Source: Candidatus Methylomirabilota bacterium (GTDB lineage Bacteria > Methylomirabilota > Methylomirabilia > Methylomirabilales > Methylomirabilaceae). Taken from it: 7,478 nucleotides of DNA. The stretch covers positions 1 to 7,478 of the forward strand of contig PQAQ01000238.1 of assembly GCA_003105305.1 (NCBI GenBank), read 5' to 3'. Positions 1-5,446 of this stretch are shown piece after piece (the first letter of the stretch is position 1; each line of letters opens with the position of its first letter). Both the position numbers and the translations under genes were made by a program. The notes under the pieces were generated by a model. The model was not told where the DNA came from and made no database searches. It saw nothing but the letters and a program-made list of their open reading frames with translations.

Positions 1-314
1 GTCGCGGAGAAATCGATATACCGTTTTTGATCCTTCGTCTCCAGGGAGAGCCGAAGATGATCCAGGAAAGGGCTCTCCTCAAGGACGCGGTATTCCTGAA
101 ACTTCGCCGAACTTCGACGCCCGTCGATGTCGCGATAGCCGCCTTCGATATCCAACCCGGTCAGCCCAAAACCGAACGGCAGCCCGGCATTCAGCCAGTT
201 GACCCACGAGGGGATATCCTCCTGAGGCGAAGGCTGCTCAGCGAAGCCGGGAGCGACGCCTATCAGAGCCAGGGCTGCCGTACACAGCAACGCCTGACTA
301 ATCCGTTTTTTCAC
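1..314 (-). CDS. MtrB/PioB-family outer-membrane beta-barrel protein, N-terminal part (runs off the window)
   Basis: Only the first 104 codons are present; the gene continues beyond base 1. Translating back from the GTG at 312-314 gives a clear signal peptide: KKR, a hydrophobic stretch to about residue 20, and probable cleavage after GFA at 23-25. The mature start then shows the pattern typical of decaheme-associated MtrB/PioB proteins: GGYRDIDG (58-65), then a KFQEYR...FLDHLRLSLE block (71-92) and RYIDF (98-102). In this family the protein forms an outer-membrane barrel that sheathes a decaheme cytochrome so that electrons can cross the membrane. A decaheme gene lies 61 bp upstream on the same strand, which strongly supports the assignment. 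The GTG start is preceded by a G-rich Shine-Dalgarno-like run (GGGGG at about 10 nt), and an in-frame stop lies further upstream. Whether the barrel is intact cannot be seen here. Confidence 0.82.
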   Translation of the reverse strand, partial: MKKRISQALLCTAALALIGVAPGFAEQPSPQEDIPSWVNWLNAGLPFGFGLTGLDIEGGYRDIDGRRSSAKFQEYRVLEESPFLDHLRLSLETKDQKRYIDFSA

Positions 315-375
315 AAGTAACGCCCCCAAGGCCCCCTCTACCGTGCACTTTCATCGTATACTTCAGATCGCCATC

Positions 376-1377
376 TCAGTTGGTAAAGGCGAATCCTGAA
401 GGATGGTTTGATCCGTGGATCTTCTGGTGACAGTTGATACAACCTCGGTTGACGACGAACCGTGTTCCGGTTTTTGGATCATAGGGATTCGTTGGATGCC
501 GCGTCTCGATATGGCACTCCTGGCAGAGGCGGGGAATCCTGACCTTCAGGAGCCTCGCGTTGGTAGAGCCGTGCGGCTCGTGGCAGTTCGAGCAGCTCTC
601 GATAACGGGCGCATGTTCCCACAGAAACGGCCCCCGCTTCTCGGCATGGCATTTGTAACAGTTCTCGTTAACGGAGTCCTCGCGCAGCATCGCCTGCGTC
701 GCCGTTCCATGAGGATTATGGCAGTCGCCGCAACTGATCTTTCCTTCGCGAAGCGGCATATGGGAACTGCGCTGAAGCTGGGCCCGACGGGTCTGATGGC
801 ACTGCGAGCAGACCTCGATCGCCGTAGGCTTCGTCAGGTTGTATCGGTCGGAGACCGACTCCATCACCTTGTGACAGGATACGCACGCCAGTCCCCGCAA
901 TTCGTGGGGACTTCCCTTCCAGAAGGTATGCTCACCCTTTTCGTGGCACGTCACGCAGGCGGCATTCTGCGCTTCGACAGGCTCTGCCCCTTTCTCGAAG
1001 GTGATCATTGTCTCCAGGGCGCCGCCCTCCGAAGCCACGTGCGGGCCGCCCGGACCATGGCATGACTCGCAGTCCCGCCGCTCTTGCGGGGTTCGCGGAT
1101 TCACCGACATGATCCGTCCGATCCTCGTCTTATGGAAGCGCTCGGTCGACTCCTTGTGGCACGCAAGACACGACTCACTCCCGACATACCTGGCGTCCGG
1201 CGGAGGGCCGACCCACTGCGGGCGAGACGCTTGAGTGCTTGCGGCGGGCGTCGGTTGGGCGCGAAGACCTTCGGTAGGAGTCGATGACGGCAAGCTGAAC
1301 CGACTGCAGGCCCATCCGACAAGGAGAGCCATAATCAATAGCGGCAACAGGGCGACAACAGCGTCGCGTTTCTTCAT
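376..1377 (-). CDS. Periplasmic decaheme c-type cytochrome, MtrA/DmsE-like
   Basis: The 333-residue product has exactly ten CXXCH heme-binding motifs, starting at residues 70, 103, 141, 165, 190, 216, 240, 262, 285 and 313. Length and heme number match the MtrA/DmsE/PioA family, which carries electrons from the inner membrane or periplasm through an MtrB-type barrel. The N-terminus (MKKRD, then a hydrophobic stretch to about residue 22) is an export signal. Cys24 follows it, but the preceding residues (VGWA) are a poor lipobox, so a lipoprotein is possible but unproven. A Pro/Ser/Thr/Ala-rich linker covers about residues 30-60 before the first heme. The ATG has a good ribosome site (AAGGA, 8 nt upstream) and a strong promoter about 70 bp upstream. 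It is probably the first gene of an operon with the MtrB-like gene. No outer-surface MtrC/OmcA-type cytochrome is visible in the window. Confidence 0.93.
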   Translation of the reverse strand: MKKRDAVVALLPLLIMALLVGWACSRFSLPSSTPTEGLRAQPTPAASTQASRPQWVGPPPDARYVGSESCLACHKESTERFHKTRIGRIMSVNPRTPQERRDCESCHGPGGPHVASEGGALETMITFEKGAEPVEAQNAACVTCHEKGEHTFWKGSPHELRGLACVSCHKVMESVSDRYNLTKPTAIEVCSQCHQTRRAQLQRSSHMPLREGKISCGDCHNPHGTATQAMLREDSVNENCYKCHAEKRGPFLWEHAPVIESCSNCHEPHGSTNARLLKVRIPRLCQECHIETRHPTNPYDPKTGTRFVVNRGCINCHQKIHGSNHPSGFAFTN

Positions 1378-1443
1378 GGTTATGATCCTTCACGTGTAGA
1401 GCATGAACGGAAAAACGCGACTCAGAATTCGAGCAGCAGAGGC

Positions 1444-1472
1444 ACTATATGCTCGCTCCCGGGGGATGTCAA
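1444..1472 (-). promoter_or_regulatory. Sigma-70-type promoter of the decaheme cytochrome operon
   Basis: Read on the minus strand, a perfect TTGACA -35 box (1467-1472) is followed by exactly 17 bp and TATAGT as the -10 box (1444-1449; five of six consensus bases). It is oriented toward the cytochrome start at 1377 and would give a leader of about 60 nt that includes the AAGGA ribosome site. A 10-bp palindrome, CATCATGATG (1520-1529), lies about 48 bp upstream of the -35 box. It might be a regulator site, but no known operator is recognised. Confidence 0.75.
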
Positions 1473-1535
1473 GCATTTCGGGTATCTGCCGAAACTAACG
1501 TATTGAGCCGCCCTGACTCCATCATGATGTGGAAA

Positions 1536-1557
1536 CAGTGCCATCAACGGCCAACTG
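1536..1557 (-). terminator. Possible weak hairpin terminator after the membrane-anchored protein gene
   Basis: Immediately after the stop at 1558, the minus strand can pair CAGT..GCC with GGCACTG around a 6-nt loop, with a two-base bulge, followed by TTTCC. The stem is short and the T-run poor, so it may be a chance structure. Its placement, between one gene's stop and the next gene's promoter, is the main reason to list it. Confidence 0.22.
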
Positions 1558-2139
1558 TCAATATATGTCGAATCCGCCTCGAACCTCCGACTCGGCCAGC
1601 CGATTCCCGTACACCTTCAGCGCAACCTCATAATGACCGGACGGGAATTGACCGCCCGGTCCAATAGGAACCGTATCCACTGGACCGGTAATCAGCGCCG
1701 CCGGATTATCCGCTTCCCATGTGGACTCAATAACCCCGCCTCCGATCGATTTACCGTTCGCATCATAGGTCGTCCACTTGGCAACAAACCTGATCGGTTG
1801 ATCCGGAGCGACACGAGATTTCAATCGCGCTTCCCAGTACAGGCGCTGCTGTCTACCCCTCGGGAAACTGGCGCCGTAAGCGCGCTGTGCGGCGGGCGGA
1901 TTGAGCGACTGCTCGTCCGGATGCCACGCAAATATTCGGATCTCGGACTCGCCGATCTCGGCGATCGAGCAAAACATATTCATTCGGTGCTCATAGCACA
2001 GGTGATCCCTGACCGCTGGTACGGTCGCGAGCGCCACCCCTACCGCGACGAGGGACACGATCACGACAATACCGGCCACCGTCAATCGATACCGGCGCCT
2101 ATGCTTCTTACCTGCCTCTGCTTTTGGTTCGTATAGCAT
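1558..2139 (-). CDS. Membrane-anchored protein of unknown function (193 aa)
   Basis: The family is not recognised. The product has a short basic cytoplasmic N-terminus (KKHRRRYR at 11-18), one strong hydrophobic segment at about 19-40, and then about 150 polar residues predicted to lie outside the inner membrane. This layout suggests a single-pass type II anchor. The outer part holds Cys48 and Cys57 and a C-terminal beta-rich stretch (FVAKWTTYDANGK at 118-130, GHYEVALKVYGN at 168-179) that resembles an Ig-like or cell-surface fold, without a clear match. Internal consistency and a plausible topology argue that it is real. The ATG has no convincing ribosome site and follows the stop of the broken antitoxin frame by only 4 nt, so translation may be coupled or the true start may differ. 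No link to the cytochrome operon can be shown; that operon has its own promoter. Confidence 0.7.
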   Translation of the reverse strand: MLYEPKAEAGKKHRRRYRLTVAGIVVIVSLVAVGVALATVPAVRDHLCYEHRMNMFCSIAEIGESEIRIFAWHPDEQSLNPPAAQRAYGASFPRGRQQRLYWEARLKSRVAPDQPIRFVAKWTTYDANGKSIGGGVIESTWEADNPAALITGPVDTVPIGPGGQFPSGHYEVALKVYGNRLAESEVRGGFDIY

Positions 2140-2143
2140 CAGG

Positions 2144-2448
2144 CTACTTCAAGTGCTCCACGACGATTTGGCCGACCTTCTGATAATGGGCGTTTGCAAT
2201 GATGTCAGGATTGGTACGCTGTCTGGTTAACGCTTTGTTGAAGGCTATCGCCTCTTCGCGTGTCCACTTCCCGGCCGGCGCATCCAGATCGTGGTGCAGT
2301 ATCATTCCGCGCTTCTTGCCCGAAATCCCTGGCTTTTCGCCAGCATACCGATGATGACCTTGTTGATGCTCGCGTGCTGCTCGTCGGCCTTCTGGCGAAT
2401 GATCCGAGCGAAATCGGGTGGAAGGTTTCGTAACGTGATCGCTTTCAT
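2144..2448 (-). pseudogene. Frameshifted ribbon-helix-helix (FitA/Arc-like) antitoxin gene
   Basis: From the ATG at 2446-2448 the protein begins MKAITLRNLPPDFARIIRQK and continues to INKVIIGMLAKS, a typical ribbon-helix-helix DNA-binding domain of toxin-antitoxin antitoxins. This frame stops at 2302-2304. The expected C-terminal neutralising segment (GKKRGMILHHDLDAPAGKWT, then REEAIAFNKAL and so on) is found one frame away and ends at the TAG at 2144-2146. The two frames meet at about 2326-2335, where one base appears to be missing. The DNA-binding half could still be made as a 48-residue peptide. An upstream in-frame ATG (2488-2490) has no ribosome site, whereas the chosen ATG has AGGA about 12 nt upstream. 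No PIN or other toxin gene follows, because the next gene downstream is the unrelated membrane protein. A sequencing error is the main alternative. Confidence 0.66.
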
Positions 2449-2605
2449 TGGCGCCTGCTGTCCTAACTTTGACCGTTCTCGACGCGCCATACCGTTTCGG
2501 GCGGTTTACACAATAGATTGAAACGACGCCGATCCAGCGCCGTGATCGCCTAAATTCTTATTTGGTTAGGGAGAGCGGAGCATTCAACGTGTTCGTCGCG
2601 TAGCC

Positions 2606-3478
2606 CTACACAAACACCATCAGCGGCAACAATTGTACCGCCGGGCCTTCAACTTGTACCCCGCTGAACTCCGCCACAACATCCTTCGATGAAGAAATTT
2701 GCTGAAAGACCGTTTCTAGAGTGGTCGGAGGCAGGAGGGCCATCCCGTAGTTTTCGAATGCGCTCATGGTTTGCCCCTCGTGAATGATCCTCGTCACCTT
2801 GCCAACTACGCGGACACTGTTCTTGTGTAGTTCGCTCATCGTCAGATCACGGAGATTTTGTGTTCGTAGGGTCACCACTACCGTGGTTGCCGGAGGCTGA
2901 GAACACCGCAGTAGGACGTTAGAGATGGGAGTTCTGCGTCTGTCCTTGTCGAGAGCCTCGCGTATCTTCTCAAGCGGCTGTTGCTGCTGCTTCTGCTGTT
3001 TCGGCGCAGCCTGCGATTGTAGGCTCACAAAGATGTTGACAGCGTCGAGGTAGTCAATCACGGCATTGACGGCATTCTTTTCGACAGTTCCAGCAACCTC
3101 AACCAGCGATCCGGGTTCCAAGGCTTCGAAATCCTCCACAGACTTCGGTTGAACCAAGTAGCCTGTGGAACGCCGTAGCTGATCATAGAGGACGATCGCT
3201 ATCGACGCCTCGGTGTGAGCCTTCGATTCCCGGCGAACCTCAGACGTATCTGATTTATTATCAGACGACATCTCAGCCGCTACTGACGCCTTGAACAGGC
3301 TGCCGAAAAGATCGCTCAACCCAAGTTTTCCCGAAACCTTTGATGTGTCGAGTTGACTCGCCGCCTTCTCATGGGTGACTTCTGATCCGAAGGAGAGACC
3401 GCCCTGAAGCGCCGCTGCGAAAGAAACCAGCATCGGAACGTCAAGATATATCGGGTGGATCAAGCGCATCGGTTCCAT
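2606..3478 (-). CDS. DUF6414-like protein of unknown function (290 aa)
   Basis: The N-terminus YLDVPMLVSFAAALQGGLSF (11-30) looks like the signature of the DUF6414 family; this is recalled rather than searched. No signal peptide or membrane segment is evident, so it is probably cytoplasmic. Residues 30-90 are polar and Ser/Lys/Glu-rich. Two similar beta-rich blocks, around GSLVEVAGTVEKN (123-135) and NSVRVVGKVTRIIHEGQ (220-236), resemble OB-fold-like or repeated strands. Between them is a Gln-rich, probably flexible stretch (about 154-168) and a basic helix (about 169-183). The C-terminus is hydrophobic (LLPLMVFV). The start is uncertain, because ATG at residue 1 or residue 4 are both possible and neither has a strong ribosome site. 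It lies downstream of the damaged restriction-modification genes on the same strand, separated by 184 bp, so a defence role is conceivable but unproven. GC is about 55% in a counted line, like the bulk of the window. Confidence 0.75.
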   Translation of the reverse strand: MEPMRLIHPIYLDVPMLVSFAAALQGGLSFGSEVTHEKAASQLDTSKVSGKLGLSDLFGSLFKASVAAEMSSDNKSDTSEVRRESKAHTEASIAIVLYDQLRRSTGYLVQPKSVEDFEALEPGSLVEVAGTVEKNAVNAVIDYLDAVNIFVSLQSQAAPKQQKQQQQPLEKIREALDKDRRRTPISNVLLRCSQPPATTVVVTLRTQNLRDLTMSELHKNSVRVVGKVTRIIHEGQTMSAFENYGMALLPPTTLETVFQQISSSKDVVAEFSGVQVEGPAVQLLPLMVFV

Positions 3479-3624
3479 AACGTTCTACCGATTCGATCAA
3501 CAAATAACACAACCATGAAAAAGCGTAGATTCGTGATCGAAAACCCGGTGAGCCCTGGTGTCACGGACCGATTCTCCCTGGGTCGCCACGTCCATGCCGC
3601 TTTGGGCTTCTTGCACAAGGAACG

Positions 3625-3657
3625 GAGACGACCTCGATCCAGCATCATAGTCGTCTC
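3625..3657 (-). terminator. 8-bp hairpin just after the methyltransferase remnant
   Basis: GAGACGAC (3625-3632) and GTCGTCTC (3650-3657) form a perfect 8-bp inverted repeat with a 17-nt loop. It begins 5 nt downstream of the methyltransferase stop (3663-3665) on the minus strand. The position suits a transcription terminator, but there is no clean T-run after it, so an mRNA 3'-end stabiliser or a chance repeat is as likely. Confidence 0.3.
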
Positions 3658-3662
3658 AAGCC

Positions 3663-4193
3663 TTACTGATTAGTTGAGCGTCGGGGCTTGGCCCCGTATC
3701 CGCGAGGCGTCTCAAGAAGCCGGAGTTGCGGGTTCACGTGGCCCTTGCGACGAGCCACGCCATACATGGAATTCTCCTCCACATCCTCATTTCCCCATTG
3801 TGTCCACCCTGGACGGCGAAAACGTGCAAAGACCTCCAAGTAGGGACCGGGAGAGCAAGCCTCAATGATGTCGTAAATCTCATCGGGCTTGCGCGAATGC
3901 TCTCGCTTCCTCGTTGCGAGAATATTCACTTGCGTCCGACCCGGCGGCAGAGTGCGCATGCTCCCCCGAATGCCGAAGAGGATCAGTTCAGTTACATTTC
4001 GAAAATAGAAGCCGACGCCGCGCCCGTCAGGACCACCGTCTTTTCGGATCTTGTACCACACCACGTTCGACTTATACGTAAATCCCCATGCTTCCATTAC
4101 GCGGAGGCCTTCTTGCAGCAGGGCGTTCGGCACCCACAAGTAGAGGTGTGATTGCGCCGCAGTTAATCTTGGAACAGGAAACCCCTGTCGTCC
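3663..4193 (-). pseudogene. MT-A70-family adenine-N6 DNA methyltransferase, N-terminally truncated
   Basis: The open frame carries the C-terminal two thirds of a bacterial MT-A70 methyltransferase. Recognisable blocks, numbered from the TTG at 4137-4139, are LWVPNALL just at the start, GFTYKSNVVWYK (19-30), GRGVGFYFRNVTELILFG (39-56), TRKREHSRKPDEIYDIIE (76-93) and SPGPYLEVFARFRRPGW (95-111). Family members use S-adenosylmethionine to methylate adenine N6. Homology-like sequence can be read upstream to about 4180 (FPVPRLTAAQSHLYLW) and then meets an in-frame TGA at 4194-4196. Roughly 40-60 residues that should hold the DPPW catalytic motif are therefore absent, and no start codon with a ribosome site remains. 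The 5' end overlaps the end of the zinc-ribbon gene in another frame. A counted line is 60% GC, unlike the AT-rich genes just upstream. It is almost certainly inactive as a methylase. Confidence 0.85.
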
Positions 4194-4324
4194 TCAGGAA
4201 AGTCATCTGAACGATAAGGCTCAATTTCCTTGTTGCATGCTGGACAGCGATCATTGCATGTACAACTCCAACAATCAACCCAACGTGTGCCGCAAGAGCA
4301 GCGATAGTAGTTAAGATAAAGCAT
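4163..4324 (-). CDS. Small cysteine-rich zinc-ribbon protein (53 aa)
   Basis: The product has seven cysteines (residues 9, 11, 18, 21, 23, 27, 30). The CNDRCPACNKEIEPY stretch (23-37) matches a widespread class of small zinc-ribbon proteins of unknown function. The first pair, CSC at 9-11, is tighter than the usual CXXC, so zinc coordination may be atypical. The acidic tail (SDDFPEDD, 39-46) is usual, but the last residues (RGFLFQD) may come from sequence acquired at the junction with the methyltransferase remnant, which its 3' end overlaps. The ATG at 4322-4324 was chosen because a strong ribosome site (GAAGGGG) sits 3 nt upstream; a longer in-frame version has none. It starts 31 bp after the DpnI-like gene and shares its low GC (43-45% in two counted lines). 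It therefore probably belongs to the same transferred unit. Function unknown. Confidence 0.78.
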   Translation of the reverse strand: MLYLNYYRCSCGTRWVDCWSCTCNDRCPACNKEIEPYRSDDFPEDDRGFLFQD

Positions 4325-4327
4325 GGT

Positions 4328-4334
4328 CCCCTTC
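4328..4334 (-). promoter_or_regulatory. Ribosome-binding site of the zinc-ribbon gene
   Basis: On the minus strand GAAGGGG lies 3 nt before the ATG at 4322-4324. It decides the start in favour of the 53-residue protein over an upstream extension that would run back into the end of the DpnI-like gene. Confidence 0.7.
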
Positions 4335-4355
4335 TCAATCGGCCGCCAAGTTTCT

Positions 4356-5174
4356 CTAGCTCCTGCCGTACGGCTCACGCTGTTGCAATCGTTCGATAGA
4401 ACCACCAAAATTAACCGTGTAGCGTCCTTGCCCTTCAAACGCAATGAGGCCTGCATCTCTCAAGACCTGCAATTGTTGCCGAATCTTGGCTCGAATGAAA
4501 TTATTGTGGGGGAATCGCTGCTTCAGTTGTGTCTCGAAGTCATATATTCGTTGAAGCGTGAATTCTCGGACGTCAAGAGACTGGATAATGCGAAGAACCT
4601 CCAGTGTCCATCCTCTGGCTTCGAGGCTCGCTTCATGACGCAAGAAAGCTGTTCGTTTCCATGTTTCTACAACAACCGACCTCTTGAATATTTCGCAATT
4701 CCTTACATAAAACACCTTCCCCACTTCTGGAATACGATTTATGATGATATTACATCCTATCCAGCCTGCACGTCTCGCATTGGGACTCAGCGGCTTTCGT
4801 TTCTCAATTACGGTTGAGTCAAAGAAATAGGTTGGGACTGCGAAGAAATTTGTCACGCATAAAGATTTAACATCGTAAGTGAGAAAAAAGAAATTCGGAC
4901 TGGAAATGTCACTCAGACGAGCCATCATCGCTCTAAATGCTCCATCGGGTAACTTGTCAGAGAAATTTCCACGAGTACTTTTCAATTCAAAGTCGATGTG
5001 ACACTTTACACATGTGAAGTCCAGTACGCGCGCGTTGTTTTGTTCTTTTTCCAAAATCCCACCACATGAACAGCAGAACGCATTTCTTTCAGTCCACGCT
5101 TCCGAGATTACTCTTGTCTTTTGGGTCTCGCTTTTATATCGCTCACCCAAGGCAAGATTTAGCTTCAAATCCAT
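4356..5174 (-). CDS. DpnI-like methyl-directed restriction endonuclease (Dam-replacing family)
   Basis: The 272-residue product resembles pneumococcal DpnI (254 aa, as recalled) along nearly its whole length. DpnI cleaves GATC only when the adenine is methylated, so it restricts incoming methylated DNA and needs no partner methylase. Numbered from the ATG at 5172-5174, the features are a zinc finger formed by Cys34/Cys37 and Cys55/Cys58, the PD-(D/E)XK catalytic set Asp52...Glu63-Leu-Lys65 in FELKSTRGNFS, FFFLTY (95-100), the conserved RRAGWIGCNI (134-143), and a C-terminal winged-helix part from about 170 (FLR..SL..RGWT, FTLQRIYDFE, KIRQQLQVLRDAGLIAF). All expected catalytic residues are present. 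The tail is about 17 residues longer than DpnI. The ATG aligns with DpnI Met1, but it lacks a Shine-Dalgarno sequence. An in-frame TTG at 5187-5189 has GAGG 8 nt upstream and is a real alternative. GC is only 35-37% in counted lines, implying transfer. Confidence 0.93.
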   Translation of the reverse strand: MDLKLNLALGERYKSETQKTRVISEAWTERNAFCCSCGGILEKEQNNARVLDFTCVKCHIDFELKSTRGNFSDKLPDGAFRAMMARLSDISSPNFFFLTYDVKSLCVTNFFAVPTYFFDSTVIEKRKPLSPNARRAGWIGCNIIINRIPEVGKVFYVRNCEIFKRSVVVETWKRTAFLRHEASLEARGWTLEVLRIIQSLDVREFTLQRIYDFETQLKQRFPHNNFIRAKIRQQLQVLRDAGLIAFEGQGRYTVNFGGSIERLQQREPYGRS

Positions 5175-5199
5175 CTCATGCGCAAGCAAGCGTGTCGCC

Positions 5200-5334
5200 T
5201 CAAGGCATCTGAGATACGGACTTCCTCACCTTTTCCAGCTCAGTAACCGCGTCGGCCATATCGTGCTTCAGGATCGCCTCGGCATGGTGTAAGGTGAGAA
5301 CTTGAAATCCCTTTTTCTTCAGCTTTTCGAACAT
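5200..5334 (-). pseudogene. 44-codon stub resembling the N-terminus of a BglII/BstYI-type restriction endonuclease
   Basis: The peptide begins MFEKLKKKGFQVLTLHHAEA and ends VRKSVSQMP. The pattern FEKL..KGF....HHAEAIL..D...A..ELE.V resembles, from memory, the extreme N-terminus of restriction enzymes annotated as BglII/BstYI family, which are normally about 200 residues long. The rest, including any catalytic site, is absent. The ATG (5332-5334) has a strong ribosome site (GAAGGGG, 4 nt upstream) and a good promoter upstream, so the stub is probably still transcribed and translated as the leader gene of the operon. Its TGA (5200-5202) lies 25 bp before the DpnI-like ATG, and the GAGG overlapping that stop could serve the downstream gene. 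GC is about 57% in its counted line, unlike the DpnI-like gene. Alternatively it is an intact small protein, such as a regulator; the family call is tentative. Confidence 0.55.
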
Positions 5335-5338
5335 CGTT

Positions 5339-5345
5339 CCCCTTC
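5339..5345 (-). promoter_or_regulatory. Ribosome-binding site of the restriction-gene stub
   Basis: GAAGGGG on the minus strand, 4 nt before the ATG at 5332-5334. Such a strong site on a 44-codon frame argues that the frame is the preserved start of a formerly longer gene rather than a random short ORF. Confidence 0.65.
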
Positions 5346-5446
5346 AGTGATTGCCGCCCACTCGACGCCCCCGCCTGAGATCCAACTACATAAGTAGAGT
5401 ACTCGGCCTTGTATTGCGCTCGTAGTTGCCTCTGCCGGTTGCGGCG

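Larger units (their letters stand above)
4165..5185 (-). other. AT-rich inserted cassette: DpnI-like gene plus zinc-ribbon gene
   Basis: Hand counts of single 60-base lines give 37% GC (4681-4740), 35% (4861-4920), 43% (4261-4320) and 45% (4201-4260) inside. Outside they give 57% (5221-5280), 60% (3901-3960), 55% (2701-2760) and 62% (6301-6360). The edges coincide with the end of the 44-codon stub on one side and the broken start of the MT-A70 gene on the other. No terminal inverted repeat, target duplication, integrase or transposase was found, so the block looks like a recombinational replacement rather than an insertion sequence. Boundaries are approximate to some tens of bases. Confidence 0.62.

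Noticed and set aside
415..1065. Plus-strand open frame of 216 codons
   Set aside because: It lies opposite the decaheme cytochrome, whose ten CXXCH motifs prove the minus-strand frame. The antisense translation has no recognisable features.
1305..1310. Lipoprotein lipobox at Cys24 of the cytochrome
   Set aside because: The residues before Cys24 (VGWA) do not match the usual L-[AST]-[GA]-C pattern, so only an export signal is claimed.
2326..2340. Programmed ribosomal frameshifting in the antitoxin gene at the GCG AAA AGC run
   Set aside because: The shift needed is -1, and the bases before AAA AGC do not allow good re-pairing in that frame, as a true XXXYYYZ site would. A mutation or sequencing error is simpler.
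3460..3648. 62-codon minus-strand frame between the methyltransferase remnant and the DUF6414-like gene
   Set aside because: It has no ribosome site or domain and runs into the start of the next gene. The interval (3479-3662) appears non-coding apart from the 8-bp hairpin.
4165..5185. Insertion sequence or integrative element ends around the AT-rich cassette
   Set aside because: No terminal inverted repeats, target-site duplication, transposase, integrase or tRNA attachment site were found at either edge.
5397..5404. GAGTACTC palindrome in the restriction operon leader
   Set aside because: Eight bases, single copy, and no relation to the promoter boxes; too short to claim as a site.
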